Notes: generated by a model not told the origin, from the letters alone. DNA of 64,000 nt from JALZKA01 sp963721645 (GCA_963721645.1 CAVRJK010000002.1:2046001-2110000); one strand, 5' to 3'; shown: positions 31,868-40,823, numbered from the stretch's first letter. Numbers and translations are program-made.

Positions 31868-33229
31868 ATGGAGAAAGAGTTCGACGTTGTCGTCATCGGC
31901 GCGGGCCCGGCGGGCGAGGTGGCCGCGGGGCGCCTGGCCGACGCAGGGCTCGATGTCGCGTTGTGCGAGCGCGAGTTGGTGGGGGGCGAGTGCTCATTCT
32001 GGGCCTGTATGCCCTCCAAGGCGCTGGTGCGCCCCGCCGAGCTGATCGGCGAAGCCGGCCGGGTGCCAGGGGTCGAGCTCGCGTCCGACTCACCTACACC
32101 GGAGAAAGTGCTTGCCCGCCGCGACGAAGTCATCCACGACCTCGACGACTCGGCGATGCTTCCGTGGCTCGACGACCGCGGCATCGAGCTCTTTCGCTCG
32201 GAGGCGCGTCTCGACGGGGAGCGCCGAGTCATCGCCGGCGATGACGTCCTCACCGCGCGCAAGGCGGTGATCGTCGCCACCGGCACCTCCGCATCCCTTC
32301 CACCGATCCCCGGCCTAGCGGAAGCTGAACCCTGGACCAACCGCGAGGCAACGACCGCAAAAGAGGTTCCGGAAAGCCTGATCGTGATCGGCGGCGGACC
32401 CGTCGGCTGCGAGCTCTCCCAGGCATGGCAGTCGCTCGGCGCCCAGGTCGTTCTCCTTGAGTTGGCCCCACGGCTCGTGCCCAGCGAAGAGGAGTTCGCC
32501 TCGAAGGAGCTCGAAGAGGCCCTCGCGAAGGCCGGAGTGGACGTGCGGACGGGCGTGGAGATCACCAACGCCGCGGGAGAGAACGAACGCGTCCACGTGA
32601 CCTTTGCCGACGGCGAGACGATCGAGGCCGAGCGCCTCATGGTCGCCGCCGGCCGCAAGCCGCACACGGCCGGCATCGGACTCGACACGGTCGGCCTCAC
32701 CGAGGGTGAATGGATCGAGGTCGACGACCAGTTGCGCGCCGGAGGCCTTGAGTGGCTCTACGCAATCGGAGACGTGAACAAGCGCTCGCTGCTGACCCAC
32801 TCCGGCAAGTACCAGGCGCGTGTCGCCTGCGAGACGATTCTGGGCCGAGATGCCAAAGCCACCTCAGACCTGGAGGGACCACCGCGTGTGACCTTCACCG
32901 ATCCCCAGATCGCGGCGGTAGGGCTCACAGCCGACATGGCGGCCGAGGCCGGTATCGATGCCGACACGGTCGATGTCTCCACCTCGGGCAACGCCGGCGC
33001 CAGCTTTCACGGCCGGAACACTCCCGGCACCTCTCGGCTCGTGATCGACAAGAAGCGCCGGGTCGTGGTCGGAGCCACGTTCGTCGGCTACCAGACGGCG
33101 GAGCTGCTCCACTCGGCGACGATCGCGATCGCGGGCGAGGTGCCGGTGGACAAGCTCGTAGAGGCCATCCCCGCCTTCCCGACCCGCACCGAGATCTGGC
33201 TCAGGCTGCTCGAGAAGTACGGCCTCTAA
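31868..33229 (+). CDS. FAD-dependent pyridine nucleotide-disulfide oxidoreductase
   Basis: A 453-residue flavoprotein of the lipoamide dehydrogenase/mercuric reductase superfamily. It has an FAD motif I-G-A-G-P-A-G, redox-active cysteines C42 and C47 in G-G-E-C-S-F-W-A-C-M-P-S-K, an NAD Rossmann motif I-G-G-G-P-V-G-C-E, and A-I-G-D-V-N for the FAD pyrophosphate. The S-F-W-A sequence between the cysteines and the absence of the H-P-x-P-T-L-S-E tail distinguish it from true E3 (lpdA, 9.5 kb). The disulfide substrate is unknown. It starts 34 bases after the M50 gene on the same strand and converges with the HhH gene. Confidence 0.85.
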   Translation: MEKEFDVVVIGAGPAGEVAAGRLADAGLDVALCERELVGGECSFWACMPSKALVRPAELIGEAGRVPGVELASDSPTPEKVLARRDEVIHDLDDSAMLPWLDDRGIELFRSEARLDGERRVIAGDDVLTARKAVIVATGTSASLPPIPGLAEAEPWTNREATTAKEVPESLIVIGGGPVGCELSQAWQSLGAQVVLLELAPRLVPSEEEFASKELEEALAKAGVDVRTGVEITNAAGENERVHVTFADGETIEAERLMVAAGRKPHTAGIGLDTVGLTEGEWIEVDDQLRAGGLEWLYAIGDVNKRSLLTHSGKYQARVACETILGRDAKATSDLEGPPRVTFTDPQIAAVGLTADMAAEAGIDADTVDVSTSGNAGASFHGRNTPGTSRLVIDKKRRVVVGATFVGYQTAELLHSATIAIAGEVPVDKLVEAIPAFPTRTEIWLRLLEKYGL

Positions 33230-33232
33230 CGC

Positions 33233-35452
33233 TTAGAGGCTGAGCTTCGTCTTTACGTCGTCGAGGAAACCGCGCGGGAAGCCGGCGATCGAGTCGAGCT
33301 CGTCCAGGGACTTGAAGCTTCCCTCTCGCTCACGGAAAGCCAGGACGCGGCCGGTCTGAGTAACCGACAGGCCCAACCCGCGCAGATCCTCGTACGAGGC
33401 GGAGTTGAGATTGACGGGCCCGGAAGCCGGCATCGGCGAGGCCAGCGCGTCGCCGACCGGCGGCGGGGGCTCCGGAGTGGGTTCTGTCTCCGGTGCTTCG
33501 TCAGTCGGCGGGTCCGGCGCCGCCACGGGCTCGGCGGCTGCCTCGGGTTCTGATTCCGGCTCAGGAGCTGCTTCCGGCTCGGGCTCCGGCTCGGGCTGCG
33601 GGCTCGGGCTCGGGCTCGGAGACTGGCTCGGCTCCGGCTCGGGCTCCGGCTCGGGTGTCGCCTCGAAGGGAACCGCCAGGATGCCGCCGCTCTCGAGGGC
33701 TTCGTACTCCTCCGGGTCGAAGATGTCGTCGACGACGGACTTGGCACGATTCTCCGATTCAGTGGCGCGTGCCTCCGCCTCGGAGATCCGATCGAGGAGC
33801 TCGCGCAAGCGCCTTCCGCGCTCGAGCTCGTCCGACTTCAGCTTTGCGAGGCGCTCGGCGCGGGCGACCCGCGCCTCGGCCTCGGCCGCGCGACTCTCGA
33901 CATCTTCGAGGCGCTCCGCGGCGCGCTCCAGCGCCTCGGCAGTGCGCTGCTGGCTCTCGAGAAGTCGCAACTCGGTTTCGCGGAGCTCAGCGGCCAAGGC
34001 CTGTTCCTGCACGCGGCGTTCCTCCAGCTGAAGCTCCGCGGCCTGAAGCTCGTGGACAAGGCGGGTCCGCTCAGGCTCGGAGCGATCCGCATCGGCTCGC
34101 ACGCGCGCTTCAGCCTCGGATGCTGCCTCCTCGGCGAGCTTTGCCACGTTGGCGCGCACCTCGTCGAGGTTCTGCTCCGAAGCGGCGACAGCCGGCGTAT
34201 CGATGACAGGCTCGGGATCTGGCTCGGCAACCGGCTGCGGCTCCGAGGCGATCTCGGCAAAGGTCTCGGGCGCCGCTTCGGCCACGGCGGCCGGCTCCGG
34301 CTCCGGCTCTGAGGAGGGGTCGGACCCTGGCGCGGTTGTGTCCTCGGGCGCATCCTCGCCGGTCTCCTCGGGAGCAGCCTGCATCGCGGCCGCCTGCGCT
34401 ACGAAACGGTCCGCCTCGGCCTCGATTGGATCGACATCCTCGGACTGCTCTGACTCCTGGAGGCTTGCGAGGGCTGCCCGCTCGGCCGCCGCGGGAAGCG
34501 ATTCGCCCGTCAGCCCGCCCGGCTCCGTTGCTGCTGCGGGAGCGTCCCGAACGGGCGAGACCTCCGGAGCAGGAGGAGGTGGCACTACGGCTGAGCCCTC
34601 CTCACCTGACGGCTGATGAAGGATCGTGTCGAGCTGAGGCTCGCCGGATGCTGAAGCGGAGGCCTGCGGCGCAGGAGGCGGCATTGCGGGCGGCGCGGAA
34701 ACTCCTGACTTCTTGGCCTCCTTCGCGGCCTTGGACGCCTCCCGCTTCTCCAGGGCGATGCGCTTTCGCTCCTCGCGAGCACTTGCGCGCTCAGACTTCT
34801 TGGCCTCGGCAAGCCGTGCCTTCTCCTCGCGCGACTCCTTGCTGCCACCGATCCCGAAGAACCCGCGCGACGATCCCTGCGACCCCTTCGCCTCGGCGGC
34901 CGCCTTCTTCTGGGCGAGCTTCTCGGCTTTCGCTTGCTTCAGAGCTTCCTGCTTGCGGCGCTTCTCCTCGAGCTTTGCGGCGCGCTTGGCCGCCTTGGGG
35001 TCCGATGGGACTGGCGCAGCTGTCGGCGGCGGCATGGCAGGTGGCGGCATTGCGGGTTGAGCCGGGGCGACGGGCGGGGAAATCGGAGCTTCGGGCATCC
35101 CAGGCGACGTCGGAGTGGTCGTCGGATCGGGGAGCGGAGCATCCCCTGGCGGTGGGGCCGGAGAGGCCGGTGCAGGAGGCAGCGGCGCGCTTGGCGGCGG
35201 CACCGAATCAGGAGCGCTCGCGTCAACCGCGGCCGGCCGGGCAGAGGGCTCGTCCGTTCCGATCAAGCCGGGCGGACCGGGAGCTGCTGGAGTCTCACCC
35301 TGGGGTGTGGGTTGGACCATGCTCGCCGGTAGGGCAGGGGGTGGTTGGGCGGGCTGGCCTTCCGCAGAACCGGGTTCGCCGGCCGTCGCCTCGGCCTCCC
35401 CCTTTTTCTCGCCGTCGTCCTTGCCGGACCTCTGAAGCCTGAATGAACGCAT
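33233..35452 (-). CDS. Large low-complexity coiled-coil protein with C-terminal helix-hairpin-helix domain
   Basis: A 739-residue protein with three regions. Residues 1-150 are proline/alanine rich. Residues about 150-560 alternate charged coiled-coil stretches (K/E/A with K-A-A-K-R-A-A-K-L-E-E-K and A-E-A-R-V-A-R-A-E-R) and acidic low-complexity stretches. The C-terminal 60 residues form a ComEA-like helix-hairpin-helix domain starting V-N-L-N-S-A-S-Y-E-D-L-R-G-L-G-L and ending D-S-I-A-G-F-P-R-G-F-L. Before the HhH there is a run of E-P-E-P repeats. No signal peptide or membrane helix is seen. The HhH suggests DNA binding, with the rest acting as an extended spacer. Known ComEA is far shorter and exported, so this is a different architecture. 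Confidence 0.7.
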   Translation of the reverse strand: MRSFRLQRSGKDDGEKKGEAEATAGEPGSAEGQPAQPPPALPASMVQPTPQGETPAAPGPPGLIGTDEPSARPAAVDASAPDSVPPPSAPLPPAPASPAPPPGDAPLPDPTTTPTSPGMPEAPISPPVAPAQPAMPPPAMPPPTAAPVPSDPKAAKRAAKLEEKRRKQEALKQAKAEKLAQKKAAAEAKGSQGSSRGFFGIGGSKESREEKARLAEAKKSERASAREERKRIALEKREASKAAKEAKKSGVSAPPAMPPPAPQASASASGEPQLDTILHQPSGEEGSAVVPPPPAPEVSPVRDAPAAATEPGGLTGESLPAAAERAALASLQESEQSEDVDPIEAEADRFVAQAAAMQAAPEETGEDAPEDTTAPGSDPSSEPEPEPAAVAEAAPETFAEIASEPQPVAEPDPEPVIDTPAVAASEQNLDEVRANVAKLAEEAASEAEARVRADADRSEPERTRLVHELQAAELQLEERRVQEQALAAELRETELRLLESQQRTAEALERAAERLEDVESRAAEAEARVARAERLAKLKSDELERGRRLRELLDRISEAEARATESENRAKSVVDDIFDPEEYEALESGGILAVPFEATPEPEPEPEPSQSPSPSPSPQPEPEPEPEAAPEPESEPEAAAEPVAAPDPPTDEAPETEPTPEPPPPVGDALASPMPASGPVNLNSASYEDLRGLGLSVTQTGRVLAFREREGSFKSLDELDSIAGFPRGFLDDVKTKLSL

Positions 35453-35527
35453 CGGGCTTATCGTTTCACAACCCGGCGTCGTTCCCGTCGACGACGGGCG
35501 CCGGATGTAAGCGTCGTTGCAGGCGAC

Positions 35528-36007
35528 TTACCGCATGCGGTGGCGCATCTCGCGCTCCACCTCGCGCCGGACCTCGCGGTCACGGATCTCCCGGCGCCTG
35601 TCACGCCCCTCCTTGCCGCGTGCCAAAGCCAGCTCGACCTTGGCCCGAGGACCTTTGAAATAGACACGCACCGGGACCAGCGTGAGCCCCTTCTGAGCCG
35701 TTGCGCCGACAAGCCGCTCGATCTCGTGCGCGTGAAGAAGGAGCTTTCGCGGGCGCTCGGGTTCGTGATTCTCCATCGCCGCCGGTGGATAGGGCGGGAT
35801 GTGCATGTTCCGAAGCCACACTTCACCATCGTCGACAACGGCGTACGCGTCGGCCAGCATGGCCTTGCCTCCGCGAAGCGACTTGACTTCGGTGCCCTGG
35901 AGCTGCATTCCAGCCTCGAACTTCTCGACGAACTCGTAGCGGTGGGCAGCGCGCCTGTTCGAGGCGACGTCGCCGGATGCAAGCTTTCTCTTTGCCCTCT
36001 TGGCCAT
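35528..36007 (-). CDS. smpB: SsrA-binding protein SmpB
   Basis: A 159-residue OB-fold protein that binds the tRNA-like domain of tmRNA and brings it to stalled ribosomes. Signatures are N-R-R-A-A-H-R-Y-E-F near the start, L-Q-G-T-E-V-K-S-L-R, L-H-A-H-E-I-E-R-L, and the basic C-terminal tail (K-E-G-R-D-R-R-R-E-I-R-D-R-E) that occupies the empty mRNA channel. Its partner tmRNA gene is at 30.0 kb. It follows the RNase R gene by about 30 bases, which is functionally coherent because RNase R degrades mRNA freed by tmRNA. ATG at 36007 is taken rather than the preceding TTG. Confidence 0.95.
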   Translation of the reverse strand: MAKRAKRKLASGDVASNRRAAHRYEFVEKFEAGMQLQGTEVKSLRGGKAMLADAYAVVDDGEVWLRNMHIPPYPPAAMENHEPERPRKLLLHAHEIERLVGATAQKGLTLVPVRVYFKGPRAKVELALARGKEGRDRRREIRDREVRREVEREMRHRMR

Positions 36008-36039
36008 CAAGCCCTAGCTTGAAGCATCGGCGGCGACGC

Positions 36040-37767
36040 TCAGGGGATCTCCTCGAGATCGGTACGCCCGCGAGGGGCCTCGACGCTGGTGACCTTGACG
36101 GCGATGGGATCTCCAAAGCGCACCTCACGCCCGGTCTTGGCTCCGACCAGCGCCGTTTCGGTCTCGTTCAGCGCGAACCGCTCACCACGCATCGTGCGGG
36201 CCGGAACGAGACCCTCGTAGACGTCTCCGAGCTCGCCACGGAACCGAACGAACGCACCGGCGTTGATGACCCCGGATATCTCGCCCTCGAACTTGGTGGA
36301 GTGGCCGCGTTCGAAGAGCTCGCGCTCGAGCAGGAACCCTGCGCAGACCCGGTCGGCCCGGCGCTCGATCTTGATCGCCTCGCGCTCGCGATCCGAGCAC
36401 CAAGGTCCCGCCTCGCGGACCTTGGACGGCTCGGGCGCATCCTCGCCCGCCCCAACGACCGCGAGCAGCGAACGGTGGGCGATCAGGTCCGGGTAGCGGC
36501 GAATCGGCGAGGTGAAGTGGGAGTAGGCCGGGCTACCAAGGCCTGCGTGCCCGAGGTTCTTCTCCGTGTAGTAGGCCTGCTTGAGCGAACGCAACACGAG
36601 CGAGCCGAGCGACTGACCGCCCTGCCCGCGACGGCGCGCCTCACGCGCGACCCAGTGGCTGATCTCGCCGACCATCTCGCCCGCCTCGGTCGGGCTCATC
36701 CCCTTCTTCGAACCCGGCGCCGGCACCTCGATCGAGGCGAGCTGGTCAAGCAGGCGGTCGACGCGGGCGGGGTCGGGCTGTTCGTGAACGCGGTAAAGAA
36801 CCGGTGCGCCGCGCTTCTCCAGGAGGTCGGCCACCTGCTCGTTGGTGAGGATCATCAGGTGCTCGATCAGCTGATGCGCCTCGGTCTGCGGGACACTTGT
36901 GGCTCCCACCACCGCGCCGTCGGAGTCGAACTCGAACTCCGGCTCGAACGACTCAACCTCCAGGGCGCCCCGCGGGCGAGCGCCGGCGAGCGCGGCCGCC
37001 GCCTTGCGAGCAAGCGCCAGCGGCTCCGCGACCAGGTCCGGCGCCGCTTCTGAGCCAGCGAAGATGCGGTCGAGTTGGTCGTAGTCGAGGCGCGCGGCGG
37101 AGCGGATCCGGCTGCGATAAAAGCTGGCCGAACGAACCTTGCCTGCGCCGTCGACCCGCATCTCCGCGGTCACTGCGAGGCGATCCTCATCGGGGACGAG
37201 GCTGCACGCGTCGTTGGAAAGCGCGCCGGGCAGCATCGGCTCGACGGTGCCCGGGACGTAGACGCTTGTTGCGCGCCGATACGCCTCGGCATCGATCGCC
37301 GAACCGGGCCGAACGTGAGCCGAAACGTCGGCGATATGGATCCACAGGCGAACGCCGTCGCCGTCAGGCTGTGCCGAGACAGCGTCGTCGAAGTCACGGG
37401 CCGTAGCCGGATCCACAGTGAACGTGGCAAGGTCGCGAAGGTCGCGACGGGTCGGATCGACCTCTGCGGCGCCGGCCGGAGCCTCACGCGCTGCGTCTTC
37501 GATCTTCCGCGGGAAGCCTCTGCGCTCGAGCCCCTCCCAAAGGAGTGCCTGGACAACGTCCCGGGCCCGCTTGGGAGAACCCAGCGCCCGAACGGCCTTG
37601 ACGCCGCGCGAACTCGGCACACACAAGACCAGCTGCCCCGCTTCGGCGCGCACCTTCCCGCGCTCGAGCGGCATGCGGCCTCCTCGTTCGAACAGGGGCT
37701 CGACCACGTGAAAGCGGCCGCGCTTCACCACCTCCCCTACGAAGGCGGCCGGCCTCTCCGCCCTCAA
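36040..37767 (-). CDS. rnr: RNase R / RNase II family exoribonuclease
   Basis: A 575-residue processive 3'-5' exoribonuclease. The RNB catalytic aspartates lie in D-P-A-T-A-R-D-F-D-D-A (about D119, D125, D127 and D128). Later motifs are H-I-A-D-V-S-A-H-V and L-S-N-D-A-C-S-L. A C-terminal S1 domain (G-V-I-N-A-G-A-F-V-R-F) is present. The N-terminus is short: only one cold-shock-like segment precedes the catalytic domain, so it is smaller than E. coli RNase R (about 813 residues) and lacks its basic tail. The TTG start overlaps the S41 protease stop as TTGA. Placement next to smpB supports a role in trans-translation. Confidence 0.88.
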   Translation of the reverse strand: MRAERPAAFVGEVVKRGRFHVVEPLFERGGRMPLERGKVRAEAGQLVLCVPSSRGVKAVRALGSPKRARDVVQALLWEGLERRGFPRKIEDAAREAPAGAAEVDPTRRDLRDLATFTVDPATARDFDDAVSAQPDGDGVRLWIHIADVSAHVRPGSAIDAEAYRRATSVYVPGTVEPMLPGALSNDACSLVPDEDRLAVTAEMRVDGAGKVRSASFYRSRIRSAARLDYDQLDRIFAGSEAAPDLVAEPLALARKAAAALAGARPRGALEVESFEPEFEFDSDGAVVGATSVPQTEAHQLIEHLMILTNEQVADLLEKRGAPVLYRVHEQPDPARVDRLLDQLASIEVPAPGSKKGMSPTEAGEMVGEISHWVAREARRRGQGGQSLGSLVLRSLKQAYYTEKNLGHAGLGSPAYSHFTSPIRRYPDLIAHRSLLAVVGAGEDAPEPSKVREAGPWCSDREREAIKIERRADRVCAGFLLERELFERGHSTKFEGEISGVINAGAFVRFRGELGDVYEGLVPARTMRGERFALNETETALVGAKTGREVRFGDPIAVKVTSVEAPRGRTDLEEIP

Positions 37768-38936
37768 GGGAGCTTTTCGCCGAGGACCTCGAGCGCCCGG
37801 TCGAGCGCCTCGTCGCGCTCCGTTTCGAGATCCGCCTTGACCTTTACGTCCGGCGGGATGCCGTCGTCGGCGATCGAGATGTCCTCGGAGGTGAAGTACT
37901 CGGCGACGGTCAGGTTTATGGCTGAGCCGTCGGGCAAAGGCACCGACTCCTGGACCGTGCCCTTGCCGAAGGTCGTCTCTCCCACAAGCGTGGCGAGGTC
38001 GTAGTCAGAAAGGGCCGCGGCCAGTATCTCAGAGGCCGACGCGGTTCCCTTGTCGATCAGCACGACTGTCGGAACCGGATCGAGGGCATCACCCTGCGCG
38101 TCGTAGACCTCTTCCCCGGTTGCGCGACCGCGGGTGGTGACGACATCCCCGTCCTCGACGAAGAGCGACGCGGAAGCGATCGCCTCATCGAGCCGTCCGC
38201 CACCGTTTCCACGCAGGTCGAGGATCAGGGCCTCGGCCCCGTCGCGCTTGAGGCGGTCGATCTCGTCACGAAGCTCGGCATGCGCGCCCTCGTCGAAGCT
38301 CGAGTAGACGACGTAGGCCACCTTCGTGCCGTCGGCGCGCAGGATTCGGCCCTGGGCAGCGGGTATCCGGACGTTGGCGCGTTTGACGTCGATCTCCTTG
38401 GGCGCACCGCCGCCCACAGGCTCGATTCGGAGCTCGACCTCGGTACCGACCTTGCCCTTGATCCTTGCCGTCGCAAGCTCGGCAGGAATACCGCTGAGGT
38501 CCTTGCCGTCAGCGGCGACGATCACGTCGCCCACGTCGATCCCGGCACCTTCCGCGGGCGAGTCCGGGAAGACCGCGGTCACTTCGAGGCCGTCGGGTAC
38601 TTCGCTGATCGAGAGCCCGACACCCTTGAACTCGCCTCCGAGAGACTCCTGGAAGCGGCGGTACTCCTTGGGATCGAAGTAGTGCGAGAACTTGTCGCCG
38701 TATTGCTTGCGGAGCTCGTCGATCATCCCCCGGATCGATCCGGACTGAAGCTCGGAATCCGTGACTTTCTCGAAGTAGTTCTCCTCGATGAAGGCCTCGG
38801 CCTGGTCGCGGACCGTGGGCTCGTAGATGGTGTCGCCCGAGAGCTCGAAGTAAAGAGCGATTCCGGCAAGCGTGAGCGCAGCCCCCGCGAAGAGGCCCGT
38901 TGCGAAACCTGTTCGGCGAGGAGGTTCCTGGGTCAA
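37764..38936 (-). CDS. S41-family carboxy-terminal processing protease (CtpA-like)
   Basis: A 390-residue membrane-anchored serine protease. One N-terminal transmembrane helix (about residues 11-32) leads to an extracytoplasmic part with a PDZ domain (G-V-G-L-S-I and G-I-D-V-G-D-V-I-V-A-A-D-G, about 95-180) and the S41 catalytic core. The nucleophile is in G-T-A-S-A-S-E-I-L and the general base lysine in T-F-G-K-G-T-V-Q-E. Such proteases trim C-termini of envelope proteins. In many actinobacteria and Firmicutes a CtpA homologue follows ftsEX, as here. The TTG start overlaps the ftsX stop as TTGA. Confidence 0.9.
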   Translation of the reverse strand: MTQEPPRRTGFATGLFAGAALTLAGIALYFELSGDTIYEPTVRDQAEAFIEENYFEKVTDSELQSGSIRGMIDELRKQYGDKFSHYFDPKEYRRFQESLGGEFKGVGLSISEVPDGLEVTAVFPDSPAEGAGIDVGDVIVAADGKDLSGIPAELATARIKGKVGTEVELRIEPVGGGAPKEIDVKRANVRIPAAQGRILRADGTKVAYVVYSSFDEGAHAELRDEIDRLKRDGAEALILDLRGNGGGRLDEAIASASLFVEDGDVVTTRGRATGEEVYDAQGDALDPVPTVVLIDKGTASASEILAAALSDYDLATLVGETTFGKGTVQESVPLPDGSAINLTVAEYFTSEDISIADDGIPPDVKVKADLETERDEALDRALEVLGEKLP

Positions 38937-39841
38937 ACCTTCAGGAAGCGGCGCAGAGTAATGCCGCTACCAAGGGCAGACACGATCATCGCCGAAGAGA
39001 CGAGGATGATCACCAGGGGCAGGAAGCCCATGGTCGAGAGGGAGTCAACGAGGTTCAAGTTGTCTGAGAGCGGATCTACGACGATCACCTTTCCGATGAA
39101 AAGTATGCCCACCGCGATCGCAGCGCCCGCGAGGCCCACGATGATGCCCTCGATCATGAACGGCCAGCGGATGAACCAGTTGGTCGCGCCGACGAGCCGC
39201 ATCACCTCGACCTCACGCCTGCGGGCGTAGATAGACAGGCGGATCGTGTTGCCGACAAGCATCAGCGAGGCGATCAGGAGCAGGACGGCCAGGATGGCGA
39301 GCACCACCGTCACGGCACCGGTCACACGGGTGATCTTCGAAGCGTCCTGGCGGGCGTCGCGGACCTCGTCCACGATCGGGCTGATCGGCTGGCGATCGCC
39401 CGACGGGCCGGTCTTCGTGATCGAAGCGGTGACGGCGCTCAGGTTGGTCGGGTCGTCGATGTCGATCGTGTACGAGGGCGGAAGCGGGTTCGAGTTGAGC
39501 TCACCCAGTGACTTGGCCAGCTCCCCCTCGACGCGTCCGGCGAGAACCTCGACTGCCTCCTTACGGGAGACGAACTCGACCGCCTCGACGTGAGGGATCG
39601 TCTCGAGCTCAGAGCCGAGAGCGTCGATTTCCGCACGCGAAGCATCGTTGAAGAGGAAGACGTTCAGGCCGATCTGATCGCGCACGTCCTGCGCCTTGTC
39701 GCCCGAAGCCTTGAGGACGGGGATCAGGACGCCGAGAAGAAGCGTCGTGACGACGATGGTCACGATCGCGGCGATCGACGGGGCGGCCGACCTGCGCAGG
39801 GCGCGGAAGGCCTCGGAGACGAAGAAGACTGCGCGGCTCAT
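38933..39841 (-). CDS. ftsX: Cell-division ABC transporter permease FtsX
   Basis: A 302-residue protein with four transmembrane helices: one near the N-terminus after F-F-V-S-E-A-F-R-A-L-R-R, and three clustered in the C-terminal third. A large extracytoplasmic loop (about residues 45-175) lies between them, and the short motif Y-A-R-R-R-E-V-E-V-M-R-L-V-G-A-T is the classical cytoplasmic coupling region. With FtsE it forms a mechanotransmitter complex that activates peptidoglycan hydrolases at the septum; the cognate hydrolase is not in the window. ATG start two bases after the ftsE stop. Confidence 0.93.
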   Translation of the reverse strand: MSRAVFFVSEAFRALRRSAAPSIAAIVTIVVTTLLLGVLIPVLKASGDKAQDVRDQIGLNVFLFNDASRAEIDALGSELETIPHVEAVEFVSRKEAVEVLAGRVEGELAKSLGELNSNPLPPSYTIDIDDPTNLSAVTASITKTGPSGDRQPISPIVDEVRDARQDASKITRVTGAVTVVLAILAVLLLIASLMLVGNTIRLSIYARRREVEVMRLVGATNWFIRWPFMIEGIIVGLAGAAIAVGILFIGKVIVVDPLSDNLNLVDSLSTMGFLPLVIILVSSAMIVSALGSGITLRRFLKV

Positions 39842-39843
39842 GG

Positions 39844-40734
39844 CTACCAGTCCAGGATGTCGTTGACGCCGGTGGAAGGCTCGGTCTCGTACTCACGGTG
39901 GAGCCGCGCCGCGAACTCGCGGGTCGACTCGTCGTGGTACCCGCCGGACACCTCGTCGCGGATCAGACGCCCTTCTTCGAGCGCGATGACGCGGCGGCGC
40001 ATCTTGTCCACCATCTCGCGATCGTGGGTGACGACGAGCACGGTCGTGCCGGTGCGGTTGATCCGGTAAAGCAGCTGCATGATCCCGATGGACGTTTCGG
40101 GATCGAGGTTTCCGGTGGGCTCATCGGCGAGGAGAAGTGGCGGGTGGTTGACGAAGGCGCGAGCGATCGAGACTCGCTGCTGCTCGCCACCGGAAAGCTG
40201 GTCCGGATAGTTGTGGATCTTCGACTGGAGGCCGACGAGCCGGATGATCTCCGGCGTCTTGCCGCGGATCTCCGACCGGGACGCTCCGATCACCTGCAAC
40301 GCGTAGGCCACGTTGTCGTAGACGGTGCGGTTCGGAAGGAGCTTGAAGTCCTGGAAGACGGTGCCAATCCGGCGCCGGAGCTTCGGCACCCGCTTGTGGG
40401 GCATCGTGTTGATGTCGTGCCCGGCGATCTCGACATCGCCCGAGGCCGGCTCGACCTCGCGGATCAAGAGCTTGATGAGGGTCGACTTGCCGCAGCCCGT
40501 GGGACCGACGACAAAGGCGAACTCACCGCGAGACACTTCCAGCGAGACGCGCTCGAGAGCTACGTGCCCTCCCGGGTAGACGACGGTCGCGTCCTTGAGG
40601 GCGACGATCGGCGGCTTCGGAGCCGGCGCGCCGGTGCGCGACTCATAGCGGGTTGAAGCGTCGTGTCCGCGGGCACGGCCGCGAGTCGAGCGTGATCGTG
40701 TAAGTGCCATTGGGCGGGATCCTTCTCCGGACAT
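39844..40734 (-). CDS. ftsE: Cell-division ATP-binding protein FtsE
   Basis: A protein of about 296 residues. After an unusual basic N-terminal extension of some 45 residues it shows the FtsE core: Y-P-G-G-H-V-A-L, Walker A G-P-T-G-C-G-K-S-T, V-F-Q-D-F-K-L-L-P (FtsE-specific Q-loop), signature L-S-G-G-E-Q-Q-R-V-S, Walker B L-L-L-A-D-E-P-T-G-N-L-D and T-H-D-R-E. ATG at 40734 has AAAGGA eight bases upstream; ATG at 40710 also has a good site (AAGGA). The extra N-terminus is absent from E. coli FtsE (about 222 residues). It heads an ftsE-ftsX-S41-rnr-smpB gene string. Confidence 0.93.
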   Translation of the reverse strand: MSGEGSRPMALTRSRSTRGRARGHDASTRYESRTGAPAPKPPIVALKDATVVYPGGHVALERVSLEVSRGEFAFVVGPTGCGKSTLIKLLIREVEPASGDVEIAGHDINTMPHKRVPKLRRRIGTVFQDFKLLPNRTVYDNVAYALQVIGASRSEIRGKTPEIIRLVGLQSKIHNYPDQLSGGEQQRVSIARAFVNHPPLLLADEPTGNLDPETSIGIMQLLYRINRTGTTVLVVTHDREMVDKMRRRVIALEEGRLIRDEVSGGYHDESTREFAARLHREYETEPSTGVNDILDW

Positions 40735-40807
40735 GGTCACGTTCCTTTCGTCGCGGCCCCCTGCAAGGCGACGGCCAGTTGCAGCTTTGGACAGAGTAGC
40801 GACCTGT

Positions 40808-40823
40808 GTGAGCGAACGCTCAC
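40808..40823. promoter_or_regulatory. Operator-like inverted repeat GTGAGCG-AA-CGCTCAC
   Basis: A perfect 16-base inverted repeat with two central bases lies between ftsE and the divergently transcribed membrane-protein gene. Symmetry and spacing fit a TetR/AcrR-type operator. No regulator gene is adjacent. It is 74 bases upstream of the ftsE start and 120 upstream of the other gene, so it could control either. Confidence 0.4.
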
